DNA of 64,000 nt from Inquilinus limosus DSM 16000 (GTDB lineage: Bacteria > Pseudomonadota > Alphaproteobacteria > DSM-16000 > Inquilinaceae). The position numbers and the translations under genes are program-made. The first letter of the stretch is position 1; the number at the start of each line of letters is the position of its first letter. This document shows positions 1 to 8,068 of this stretch, one piece after another. The stretch lies in contig NZ_AUHM01000001.1 in assembly GCF_000423185.1 (NCBI RefSeq), positions 310,001 to 374,000 of the forward strand. Direction: 5' to 3'. Under the pieces are notes generated by a model. The model worked only from the letters and a program-made list of their open reading frames with translations, had not been told where the DNA came from and searched no databases.

Positions 1-879
1 ATCCGTTATCTGGACGAGGAGCTGACGCTGCGGGTCAAGGTGATGCCGGTCGAGGTGATGGGGCCGGTGCGTCGCCGCTACGACCGGCACGGCCGCCGCA
101 TCCTGCTGTCCGAGATGCTGCCCCTGCCCAGCCGCAGCTTCCACCTGGCCGTGCAGATCGCGCTGATCAAGTACCGGGCGCTCCTGGACGAGATGGTGGC
201 GCCGGTCGGCTTCTCCGGCCCCGAGGCGTCGCGGCTCGGCCGCATCGTGCTGGCCAACTATCTGGCCGGGGCGGTGATGATGCCCTATGACCGGTTCTGG
301 CGGGCGGCGACGGCGCTGCGCTACGACATCGAGGTGCTGCAGAGCCGCTTCGAGGCCTCGTTCGAGCAGGTCTGCGTCCGCCTGACCACGCTGCAGCGCC
401 AGGGCGCCAAGGGCGTGCCCTTCTTCCTGATCCGCAGCGACAAGGCGGGCAATGTTTCCAAGCGTCTCGGCGCCACCAATTCCGCCTTCGCCCGAATGGG
501 CGGCGCCTGCCCGTTGTGGATCCTGCCCGACGCCTTCCGCTCGCCCGGCCGGATCCAGACCCAGGTGGCGGAGCTGCCGGACGGCAGCCGCTGGTTCACC
601 ATCGCCCGCACCGTGTCCAAGCCCGGCGCCGGCTTCCGCGCGCCGGGGCAGAGCTTCGCTTTGGCGCTGGGCTGCGAGATCGCCCATGCGGCGCAGCTGG
701 TCTATGCCGACGGCATCGACCTCGCCGCCGACGAGGCGGCGGCACCGATCGGGCTGCATTGCCGGCTGTGCGAGCGGCCGGACTGCGACCAGCGCGCCTT
801 CCCGCCGCTGAACCACGTGCTGTCGGTGGACGAGAATTTGCGCGGTGCCACGCCCTATCAGTTCACCCCGGCGGCCTGA
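1..879 (+). CDS. Short-chain fatty acyl-CoA regulator family protein (C-terminal part)
   Basis: The frame is open to the left edge, so only about 292 C-terminal residues are present and the true start lies outside; the ATG at 43 is probably internal. The sequence matches the C-terminal ligand-sensing domain (DUF2083 type) of ScfR/RamB-like regulators, which carry an N-terminal XRE helix-turn-helix and an IrrE-like middle domain. Visible hallmarks are the Cys-rich tail with CRLCERPDCDQRAFPPL near the C-terminus. In this family the protein is a cytoplasmic DNA-binding regulator of propionate or short-chain acyl-CoA metabolism. The DNA-binding domain itself is not visible here. Confidence 0.75.
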   Translation: MRYLDEELTLRVKVMPVEVMGPVRRRYDRHGRRILLSEMLPLPSRSFHLAVQIALIKYRALLDEMVAPVGFSGPEASRLGRIVLANYLAGAVMMPYDRFWRAATALRYDIEVLQSRFEASFEQVCVRLTTLQRQGAKGVPFFLIRSDKAGNVSKRLGATNSAFARMGGACPLWILPDAFRSPGRIQTQVAELPDGSRWFTIARTVSKPGAGFRAPGQSFALALGCEIAHAAQLVYADGIDLAADEAAAPIGLHCRLCERPDCDQRAFPPLNHVLSVDENLRGATPYQFTPAA

Positions 880-989
880 TCGCCCGGGCCGCGTCAGAAT
901 TCGTCCCCGATCAACAAAGCCGCTTGCGAATACTGGGATATCGCGATCAAACTGCCATGCGAACGTCTCAATCCCGGAGGGGAAACCCC

Positions 990-1172
990 ATGGCGCACAA
1001 ATTTGTCATCTACAAAGACAAGGCCGGCGAGTACCGGGTGCAGTTCAAGTACAACTCCGAGGTGATCTTCTCGACCGAAGGCTATGCCAGCAAGGCCTCG
1101 GCCAAGAACGCGATCGAGTCGATCAAGAAGAACGGCCCGGAGGCCCCGACCGAGGACAACAGCGCCGCCTGA
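990..1172 (+). CDS. YegP/DUF1508 family small protein
   Basis: This 60-residue protein matches the DUF1508 (YegP) repeat: one copy of a beta-beta-beta-alpha unit, with FVIYKDKAGEYRVQFKY at residues 5-21 and GYASKASAKNAIESIKKN at 31-48. Family members usually carry two copies, so this is a single-repeat form. The ATG at 990 follows a good ribosome binding site (GGAGGGG). The biochemical function of the family is not established. A GC-rich palindrome follows the stop codon, so it is probably monocistronic. Confidence 0.85.
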   Translation: MAHKFVIYKDKAGEYRVQFKYNSEVIFSTEGYASKASAKNAIESIKKNGPEAPTEDNSAA

Positions 1173-1181
1173 CCGCGGCCG

Positions 1182-1205
1182 CCGGGCGGGCCGCGGCCCG
1201 CCCGG
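1182..1205. terminator. Perfect GC palindrome after DUF1508 gene
   Basis: CCGGGCGGGCC and its exact complement are separated by two bases, directly after the DUF1508 stop. It can form a very stable hairpin, but no T-run follows, so intrinsic termination is uncertain. Confidence 0.45.
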
Positions 1206-1286
1206 TGCTCGACCCCCACGGCGATCGACTAGGAACCGTCATCGGCTTCGCTCTAGACTGCGGCGTCCCAGCCGCAGGAGCGCCGC

Positions 1287-3242
1287 ATGACCGACCGCCT
1301 GACCCGCCGCACCACCCTGAAGGCGGGCGTCGCCGCCGCTGCCATCGGCCTGGCCCCTGCCCCGTTGCGCGCCGCGGCGCCGAAGCTGAAGCTGCGGATC
1401 CTCGAGACGACGGACCTGCACGTCGCCGTCTTCCCCTACGACTATTATCGCGACAAGGGCGACGACACGATGGGCCTGGCCCGCACCGCCGCGGTGCTGG
1501 CCGCCGCCCGGGCCGAGGCCGCGAACGTCCTGCTGTTCGACAATGGCGACGTGATCCAGGGCAACCCGATGGGCGACTACATGGCCTATCAGCGCGGCCT
1601 GGAGAACGGCGCGGTGCACCCGATCGTCAAGGCCATGAACCTGCTGGGCTACGACTGCGGGACCATGGGCAACCACGAGTTCAACTACGGGCTCGACTAT
1701 CTCGGCAAGGCGATGATGCAGGGGGCCAACTTCCCCCTGGTCTGCGCCAACCTGCTGAAGACCGACGGCAGCCCCTATCTGCCGCCCACCAAGATCCTGG
1801 AGCGCACGCTGAAGGACGAGTCCGGCGCCGCGGTGCCGGTGAAGATCGGCGTCATCGGCTTCGTGCCGCCGCAGATCATGCAGTGGGACCAGGGCCATCT
1901 CGAAGGCCATGTCACCACCACCGACATCGTCGACGCGGCCCGCAAATACGTGCCCGAGCTGCGAAACGCGGGGGCCGAGCTGGTGGTGGCGCTGTGCCAT
2001 TCCGGCATCGCCGGCGGCCCGCGCGCGGGCGGGGAGGAGAACGCGGCCCTGTTCCTGGCCGAGGTGCCGGGCATCGACGTGATCCTGACCGGCCACCAGC
2101 ACCGGGTCTTCCCCGGCCCGGACTTCGCCGGCATCGACGGCGTCGACGCCGAGCGCGGCACGCTGCACGGCATCCCGGCGGTGATGGCCGGGTTCTGGGG
2201 CAGCCATCTCGGCGTCATCGACCTGGAGCTGGAGCGCGACGGCGCCGCCTGGAAGGTCGCGGCGTTCAAGTCGGAGGCCCGGCCGATCTACGAGCGCCGC
2301 GACCGCAAGGTGGTGCCGCTGGTCGAATCGCGGCCGGAGGTGCTCGCGGCAGCGCAGCCGGAGCACGACGCCACCCTGGCCTATGTGCGCCAGCCGGTCG
2401 GCGAGATCTCGGCGCCGATCACCAGCTACTTCGCCCTGGTGGCGGACGACCCGTCGGTGCAGATCGTCAGCCAGGCCCAGCTCTGGTACGTCGCGCCGCT
2501 CCTGGCCGGCACGCCGGCGGCGGGGCTGCCGCTGCTCTCGGCGGCCGCGCCCTTCAAGGCCGGCGGCCGCGGCGGGCCTGACTACTACACCAGCGTCCCG
2601 GCCGGGCCGATCGCGATCAAGAACGTCGCCGACCTGTATCTCTACCCGAACACGGTGCGGGCGGTGCGCGTCTCCGGCGCCATCGTGCGGGAGTGGCTGG
2701 AGCGCTCGGCCGGCATCTTCAACCGGATCGACCCGGCGAAGACCGAGGAGCAGCCGCTGATCGACCCCAGCTTCCCTTCCTACAATTTCGACGTGATCGA
2801 CGGGGTGACCTACAAGATCGACCTGACCCAGGCCTCGCGCTACGACGGCGACGGCAAGCTGGCGGCGCCGGACTCGCACCGCATCGTCGACCTTCGATTC
2901 CAGGGCAAGCCGATCGACGAAAAGCAGGACTTCGTGGTCGTCACCAACAATTACCGCGCCGGGGGCGGCGGCAGCTTCCCGGGGCTCGACGGCAAGACCA
3001 TCGTGCTCGAGGCGCCCGACACCAACCGCGACGTGCTGGTACGCTTCATCCACGAGCAGGGCCGGATCAACCCCACCGCCGACGGCAACTGGAGCTTCGT
3101 GCCGCTGCCGAAGACCGTGGTGGTGACCTTCCCCGGCTCCCCGGCCGCCGCCCAGGCGGCGGTGCCGCCCGGCCTGACCATCGAGCCCCTCGGCGACGCC
3201 GGCGACGGCTTCGCCAAGTACCGGCTGGTGTTCGCGGGGTAG
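1287..3242 (+). CDS. cpdB: 2',3'-cyclic-nucleotide 2'-phosphodiesterase/3'-nucleotidase, Tat-exported
   Basis: 651 residues, the usual CpdB length. A twin-arginine signal is visible at the N-terminus (DRLTRRTTLKAG followed by an Ala-rich hydrophobic stretch ending APLRAAA). The metallophosphoesterase domain begins with LETTDLH at about residue 39, continues with DNGDVIQGNP and TMGNHEFNYG, and has the GH-x-H type motif LTGHQHRVFPG near residue 270. The C-terminal 5'-nucleotidase domain carries YNFDVIDGVTYKID. Such enzymes work in the periplasm, hydrolysing 2',3'-cyclic nucleotides and 3'-nucleotides for phosphate and nucleoside scavenging. The ATG has AGGAG six bases upstream. Confidence 0.9.
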   Translation: MTDRLTRRTTLKAGVAAAAIGLAPAPLRAAAPKLKLRILETTDLHVAVFPYDYYRDKGDDTMGLARTAAVLAAARAEAANVLLFDNGDVIQGNPMGDYMAYQRGLENGAVHPIVKAMNLLGYDCGTMGNHEFNYGLDYLGKAMMQGANFPLVCANLLKTDGSPYLPPTKILERTLKDESGAAVPVKIGVIGFVPPQIMQWDQGHLEGHVTTTDIVDAARKYVPELRNAGAELVVALCHSGIAGGPRAGGEENAALFLAEVPGIDVILTGHQHRVFPGPDFAGIDGVDAERGTLHGIPAVMAGFWGSHLGVIDLELERDGAAWKVAAFKSEARPIYERRDRKVVPLVESRPEVLAAAQPEHDATLAYVRQPVGEISAPITSYFALVADDPSVQIVSQAQLWYVAPLLAGTPAAGLPLLSAAAPFKAGGRGGPDYYTSVPAGPIAIKNVADLYLYPNTVRAVRVSGAIVREWLERSAGIFNRIDPAKTEEQPLIDPSFPSYNFDVIDGVTYKIDLTQASRYDGDGKLAAPDSHRIVDLRFQGKPIDEKQDFVVVTNNYRAGGGGSFPGLDGKTIVLEAPDTNRDVLVRFIHEQGRINPTADGNWSFVPLPKTVVVTFPGSPAAAQAAVPPGLTIEPLGDAGDGFAKYRLVFAG

Positions 3243-3352
3243 GAACGCCTCTCAGGGCCGGAGCCGATCCAGGATCTGCCGCCTGTGGTCCGCGCCCCCG
3301 AAGAAGACGGCGCCAAGTGGGCATAGAGGCCGTCGCCGCTCACCATGAAATC

Positions 3353-3946
3353 TCACCCTGACGGCCGCGGGGTATCGAAGTCCCGCTCGATCCGGCTGCG
3401 CTTGAACCCGGCTTGACGACACAGATCCGCCGACAGCGCGTAGGTCGTGTAAGCGCGGCCGCGTTCCAGCCGGTCAAAGATTCCGTCGCATTCGATATAG
3501 CCGGCCGTCGCGGCTCGTTCTCGTAGAGAACCTCCGACGGCCCAACTGGCTATGAAAGACAGGGAAACCAAGACGATAAGGAATGCTCCCAGAATTCCCC
3601 ACCACTGCGTCTCCCGTAACCCAAGCACCGACTTCCGTCGGCGTCGTCCCCAGTTGACGAGCACGCTAACTATATGTGTCGCCGGCAGAAAGAGGCCGGA
3701 GATCAGAAAGAAGCCTATGGGCGTCATAATCTTCACGATATCGGCGCGCATCGCCAATTGGCCATCGGCCCTTGGAAAATCGGAAATGACCCAGAAGAAA
3801 AGGCACAACCCTAATATGTCGATGAAAATCCATACAGGAATAATCCACCATAGTGGCTTCATACCAGGGCGGACATGAAGAGCCGTTAGGCGTGCCAGAA
3901 AGTTGTTGGATTTCACCAGCGTGGCCCCATCAGAAGGCCGTGCCAC
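3353..3946 (-). CDS. Three-helix membrane protein, candidate immunity protein
   Basis: I do not recognise a named family with confidence. The 197-residue product has three strong hydrophobic segments (about residues 32-54, 72-97 and 115-137), a basic loop (NWGRRRRKS) and a soluble C-terminal tail with two Cys. Its start overlaps the end of the upstream gene by 34 bases, so the two are co-translated. Membrane proteins directly after a membrane-inserting toxin are usually immunity proteins that protect the inner membrane, and that is the inference here. The DNA is visibly AT-richer than the flanking genes, suggesting acquisition. Confidence 0.55.
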   Translation of the reverse strand: MARPSDGATLVKSNNFLARLTALHVRPGMKPLWWIIPVWIFIDILGLCLFFWVISDFPRADGQLAMRADIVKIMTPIGFFLISGLFLPATHIVSVLVNWGRRRRKSVLGLRETQWWGILGAFLIVLVSLSFIASWAVGGSLRERAATAGYIECDGIFDRLERGRAYTTYALSADLCRQAGFKRSRIERDFDTPRPSG

Positions 3947-4728
3947 GGACTGTATCTGATACCCGGGTTGTCATGGTAATGCTGCCCCAAGATACGTTGA
4001 CCTTGAGCTCTCCGCATCTCTTCTTCAGCCACACGCAGCACGGCCTGATCGAGGGCCATCGAGACAAGCCCTGAAATGGTGGATTTGAGGCCCAACTCTT
4101 GCAGCCCCACGTTGATCGCAATACCAACGATGATCGTGCCGCTGACGACCACCCAGGCTGGAAGAGTTACAGCTGCACCAAGCGCCAGGGCGCCAACTGC
4201 CACGGCACCGAAGGTCGCGGCACTGGCTAGTGCCGAGACCATGGTGCCGGCCAAGATGTCGCCGAAGGTCTGGCTGAGCGTCTGCTCGTCCATCACGTAG
4301 CTCATGATCTCCATCGGCACCATGACGACGAAGGTGATGACGAAATTCACCGCACCACCGGCCGCCCGCGCCGCTGAGGTCAGGCCATAGGCGATCACCT
4401 TCGGGTTCGTGGGCAGATATCGGCTGCCAGTGAGCACCTTGCGCAGCCCCGCATAGCCCCGCAGGATCACATAGGTCTGGCCGTTGATCTTTTTGGTGTA
4501 GTACGAGCCGTTCAGCCCCAGTTCCCGCAGCAGCTCCGCACCCGACTTGGCGTCCCGCAGCAGAGGGATGATTCCGGGGACGTCGAACGCGCCCCGGGTG
4601 CTGTCCCCGAGGAACTTGTCGGTCTCCAGCAGCGTCCGGGCGAGATCCTCGACGCTGATGACGACCGCCTCTTCCTCCTTGCGGTCGGCCGTGCGGATCG
4701 AATAGGCGCTCGGCGTGCCGGGTCCCAT
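3913..4728 (-). CDS. Candidate membrane-inserting polymorphic toxin
   Basis: 271 residues. The N-terminal 70 residues are soluble. The core INGQTYVILRGYAGLRKVL (81-99) followed by RYLPTNPKV (103-111) resembles, from memory, the C-terminal domains of T6SS/PAAR-linked membrane toxins; this could not be checked. Strongly hydrophobic segments follow (about 126-145, 158-185 and 188-208), then a short basic tail. No PAAR, VgrG or Rhs part is present, so it would need an adaptor or be a stand-alone cargo. It overlaps a three-helix membrane protein gene downstream. Alternative: an uncharacterised membrane protein with no toxic role. Confidence 0.5.
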   Translation of the reverse strand: MGPGTPSAYSIRTADRKEEEAVVISVEDLARTLLETDKFLGDSTRGAFDVPGIIPLLRDAKSGAELLRELGLNGSYYTKKINGQTYVILRGYAGLRKVLTGSRYLPTNPKVIAYGLTSAARAAGGAVNFVITFVVMVPMEIMSYVMDEQTLSQTFGDILAGTMVSALASAATFGAVAVGALALGAAVTLPAWVVVSGTIIVGIAINVGLQELGLKSTISGLVSMALDQAVLRVAEEEMRRAQGQRILGQHYHDNPGIRYSPWHGLLMGPRW

Positions 4729-4814
4729 CAGCCCCCTCCATCATGATGTTGGCGACCGAACCTACACGCTCCGGCGCCGCGATGGGAGGCCAGTCCTGCC
4801 GAGGCGGCCCATCC

Positions 4815-6344
4815 TCAATCAGCATGCACCTGCACCGCCGGCCCGCTGCCGCCGCCCTTGGGCTTGCGCAGCAGGAGCAGCAGCGGGATGGCGGCGATCG
4901 CCAGCACCATCAGCAGCTTGAAGTCGTCGATATAGGCGATCAGCGCCGCCTGCTGGTTGACCAGCTGGTCGACCATGGCGCGGCCGGTCAGGGTGTCCGG
5001 CGACATCATCTCCGGCAGCTGCTGCACCGCCGGGCTGAAGGCGTTGACGTGCTCGCCCAGCAGCTGGTGGTTGGTCTGGGTGTTGCGGGTCAGGAGCGCG
5101 GTGACGATCGAGATGCCGATCGAGCTGCCGAGGTTGCGCGACACGCTGTAGATGCCGGCGCCCTCGTCGAGATACAGCCGCGGCAGGGTCGAGAAGGCCA
5201 TGGTCGAGAGCGGCACGAAGACGAGGCCGAGGCCGGCGCCCTGCACCAGACCGTCGAGCATGAACTCGGTCGCGGAGATGTCGAGGTTGTAGCCGGTCAT
5301 CCGCCACAACGAGCCGATGATCATGGCGAGGCCGGTCAGCAGCAGCAGGCGGGTGTCGACCTTGCCGATCAGCCGGCCAACCACCAGCATCGCCGCCATC
5401 GTGCCGACGCCGCGCGGACCCATCACCAGCCCGGCGGTGACCACCGGATAGCCCAGCATGGTCTGCAGGAACGGCGTCGCCAGGGCCATGATCGAGTAGT
5501 ACAGCGACCCGACGATCGCCATCACCACCATGGCGACCACGAAGTTGCGGTCGGTGAACAGCGCCGGTCGGACGAAGGGCGCGTCGGCCGTCAGCAGATG
5601 CACGACGAAGAGGTAGAAGCCGAGCGCCGCCAGCACCAGCTCGATGATGATCTCGAGCGAGTTGAACCAGTCCTGGTCCTGGCCGCGGTCGAGCATCATC
5701 TGCAGCGCGCCGATGCCGAGGCTGAGGAAGGCGAAGCCGAGCCAGTCGAAGCGCTTGGCCGCCTGCCGGCCGCTGTCGGACATGAAGATCAGCATCCCGG
5801 CCAGCGCCAGGGCGCCGATCGGCACGTTGATGTAGAACACCCAGCGCCAGGAGTAATGGTCGGTCAGCCAGCCGCCGAGCACCGGGCCCAGGATCGGGCC
5901 GACCATGACGCCGACGCCCCAGATCGCCATGGCCTGGCCGCGCCGCTCCGGCGGGTTGATGTCGATCACCGTGGCCTGGGACAGCGGCACCAAAGGCGCG
6001 CCGAACACGCCCTGCAGCAGCCGGAAGCCGACGATCTCGGTGACGTTCTGGGCCAGGCCGCACAGCACCGAGGCGACGACGAAGCCGATCACCGAGACGA
6101 TGAACAGGTTCTTGCGGCCGATCCGGCTGACCAGGGCGCCGGTCACCGGCGTCATGATCGCCGCGGCAACGATGTAGGAGGTCAGGACCCAGTTGATCTG
6201 GTCCTGGTTGGCGCCGAGATTGCCCTGCATGTAGGGCAGGGCGATGTTGGCGATGGTGGTGTCCAGCGCCTGCATGATGGTCGCCAGCATCACGCAGACC
6301 GTGATCATCCCCCGGTAGGGGACGGTTTCGCCTGGGGCCGCCAT
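4815..6344 (-). CDS. emrB: DHA2 family MFS multidrug efflux permease (EmrB/QacA type)
   Basis: About 509 residues with the 14-helix DHA2 pattern. Helix 1 shows LDTTIANIALPYMQGNL, followed by WVLTSYIVAAAIMTP and the loop motif GRKNLF, and motif C-like GPILGPVLGGWL. The start is placed at the ATG at 6344, one base after the stop of the adaptor gene (TGA-G-ATG), rather than at an upstream ATG. It works with the HlyD-type adaptor encoded just upstream to pump hydrophobic drugs or uncouplers out across the inner membrane, and the MarR gene at the head of the operon probably controls it. Confidence 0.9.
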   Translation of the reverse strand: MAAPGETVPYRGMITVCVMLATIMQALDTTIANIALPYMQGNLGANQDQINWVLTSYIVAAAIMTPVTGALVSRIGRKNLFIVSVIGFVVASVLCGLAQNVTEIVGFRLLQGVFGAPLVPLSQATVIDINPPERRGQAMAIWGVGVMVGPILGPVLGGWLTDHYSWRWVFYINVPIGALALAGMLIFMSDSGRQAAKRFDWLGFAFLSLGIGALQMMLDRGQDQDWFNSLEIIIELVLAALGFYLFVVHLLTADAPFVRPALFTDRNFVVAMVVMAIVGSLYYSIMALATPFLQTMLGYPVVTAGLVMGPRGVGTMAAMLVVGRLIGKVDTRLLLLTGLAMIIGSLWRMTGYNLDISATEFMLDGLVQGAGLGLVFVPLSTMAFSTLPRLYLDEGAGIYSVSRNLGSSIGISIVTALLTRNTQTNHQLLGEHVNAFSPAVQQLPEMMSPDTLTGRAMVDQLVNQQAALIAYIDDFKLLMVLAIAAIPLLLLLRKPKGGGSGPAVQVHAD

Positions 6345-6345
6345 C

Positions 6346-7464
6346 TCACTGCGCTCCGAACGCCGTGCCTCCGAGGAAGGGCAGGCCGCGGGCATGGCCG
6401 GTGTCGATCGCGACCTCGGTGCTCATGCCCGCGCGCAGCTGCGGCTTGCCGGCGGTGTCGACCAGGATGCGGACCGGGATGCGCTGGGTGACCTTGACCC
6501 AGTTGCCGCTGGAGTTCTGCGGCGGCAGCAGCGAGAACTCGGCGCCGCTGGCCGGGCTGAGGCTGTCGACGCGGCCCTCCCAGGTGACGCCCGGATAGGT
6601 GTCGACCGTGACCTCGACCGGCTGGCCCACCTTGACGTTGGTCAGGTCGGTCTCGTTCAGGTTGGCGTCGATCCAGACCTTGTCGGTGCGCACCAGCGCC
6701 AGCACCGGCGACCCGGCGGTGACGTAGGCGCCGGGCAGCACCGCATCGGCCTTGGCGGCGATGCCGGGGAACGGCGCCTTGACCTGGGTGTGGTCGAGGT
6801 CGAGCTGCGCCTGGTCACGCCGCGCCTGAGCCTGGCGGTAGGGGGGATAGTCGTCCAGCGTCAGGTCGGGGTTGCCGCCCAGCTTGGCCAGGGTCATGCC
6901 GATCTGCGACTGGGCGACCTCGACATTGCTCCGCGCCACGTCCAGCGCCTGGCGGGCGTCGTCGAGCTGCGACTGCGAGGCGTTGCCGTTCTTCGCCAGG
7001 GCGGCGATGCGGTCGTGGTCCTTCTGCCGGTAGTCCTGGGTGGTGCGGGCCTGGTCCAGCGTCGCCTGCTGCTCCACCAGATTGGCCTTGATGCCCTGGA
7101 AGTCGAAGGCGGCCTGGCGCATGTCGGCCTCGGCCTGCTCCAGCGCGTAGCGCGGCGCCCGGTCGTCGATCCGGAACAGCACCTGGCCGGCCTGGACCGG
7201 CTGGTTGGTGGCGACGTCGACCGCGACCAGCCGGCCCGAGATCTCGGGCGCGATCGACACCGTGTCGGCATGGACATAGGCGTTGTCGGTCTCGGCGTAG
7301 CGGCCGCCCATGGCGTAGAGGGCGAGCCCACCGACGGCGATCAGCAGCGGCACCCCGACCAGCAGCACCAGGCGCAGGCCGCGCCGGCGCGGCCTGGCCG
7401 GCGGCGGCGTGTCGCTGGCCTGCTGCGAAGGCTTCAGGGTCGTGTCGTTGCTTCCATCCGGCAT
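6346..7464 (-). CDS. emrA: HlyD/EmrA-type membrane fusion protein
   Basis: About 372 residues with one N-terminal membrane segment (LRLVLLVGVPLLIAVGGLAL) and the biotinyl-lipoyl/barrel-sandwich pattern GRYAETDNAYVHADTVSIAP and GRLVAVDVATNQPVQAGQ near the start. A long coiled-coil follows and then the beta-barrel half (VKAPFPGIAAKADAVLPGAY). It links the inner-membrane pump to an outer-membrane channel. The start at 7464 is chosen because it lies one base after the marR stop, the same TGA-G-ATG junction seen at the next gene; a start at 7485 would overlap marR. Confidence 0.9.
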   Translation of the reverse strand: MPDGSNDTTLKPSQQASDTPPPARPRRRGLRLVLLVGVPLLIAVGGLALYAMGGRYAETDNAYVHADTVSIAPEISGRLVAVDVATNQPVQAGQVLFRIDDRAPRYALEQAEADMRQAAFDFQGIKANLVEQQATLDQARTTQDYRQKDHDRIAALAKNGNASQSQLDDARQALDVARSNVEVAQSQIGMTLAKLGGNPDLTLDDYPPYRQAQARRDQAQLDLDHTQVKAPFPGIAAKADAVLPGAYVTAGSPVLALVRTDKVWIDANLNETDLTNVKVGQPVEVTVDTYPGVTWEGRVDSLSPASGAEFSLLPPQNSSGNWVKVTQRIPVRILVDTAGKPQLRAGMSTEVAIDTGHARGLPFLGGTAFGAQ

Positions 7465-7465
7465 C

Positions 7466-7942
7466 TCAGCCCCGCCTGGCGGCATCGGCCGCCGGTTCGT
7501 CCGTCTCAGAGGTCAGCCTGGTCTTCAGGGTCTGCAGGTCGCCGATCAGCCGGGCCATCACCTCGGCCGGCAGCCGGGCGCTGTAATCCTCCTGCCACTG
7601 CGCGATCATCGCCTCGAGCTGCTCGACGATCGGCCGCGCCGGCGGCAGCAGGTGCAGCGCATGGGCGCGCCGGTCGCGCGGGTCGCGCCGGCGCTCGACC
7701 CAGCCGCGCTTCTCCATCCGGTCGAGGAGGCCGGTGACGGTCATCTTCTCGACGTCCAGCAGCTCCGCCAGCCGCGCCTGGGTGATGCCGGGGTTGCGGT
7801 CGATGAACAGCAGCACCCGGTATTGCGGCCGGGTGAGGTCCAGACCGGCCGCGCGCACCCGCTCCTCGAAGCGGCGGCGCAGCAGCTGATCGAGGTCCTT
7901 GATCAGGGTGTAGAGGCTGACGAGAGGCTTGGTCTCGCTCAT
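7466..7942 (-). CDS. MarR family transcriptional regulator
   Basis: 158 residues with the MarR winged helix: LTRPQYRVLLFIDRNPGI, ARLAELLDVEKMTVTGLLDRM (recognition helix) and GWVERRRDPRDRRAHALHL (wing). It heads an operon with the adaptor and permease genes and is almost certainly their ligand-responsive repressor. A palindrome GTAA-N6-TTAC sits 19 bases upstream of the start codon over a TATAGT -10-like element, so autorepression is likely. The ligand cannot be read from the sequence. Confidence 0.9.
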   Translation of the reverse strand: MSETKPLVSLYTLIKDLDQLLRRRFEERVRAAGLDLTRPQYRVLLFIDRNPGITQARLAELLDVEKMTVTGLLDRMEKRGWVERRRDPRDRRAHALHLLPPARPIVEQLEAMIAQWQEDYSARLPAEVMARLIGDLQTLKTRLTSETDEPAADAARRG

Positions 7943-7960
7943 CTATGAAACGACCTGACT

Positions 7961-7974
7961 GTAAACTGCCTTAC
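7961..7974. promoter_or_regulatory. Candidate MarR operator over -10 element
   Basis: GTAAACTGCCTTAC is an inverted repeat (GTAA/TTAC with a six-base centre). On the minus strand it overlaps TATAGT at 7978-7973, about 30 bases before the marR start codon, where a repressor would block the marR-emrAB promoter. Prediction from symmetry and position only. Confidence 0.5.
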
Positions 7975-8068
7975 TATATGGTCGCTGACCGACCCTCGCA
8001 AACGACGGACCTATCGCCGCAGCGCAGGGCTGCCGATAGGAATTCGCGCAGCAGTGCGGATCAGGCTC

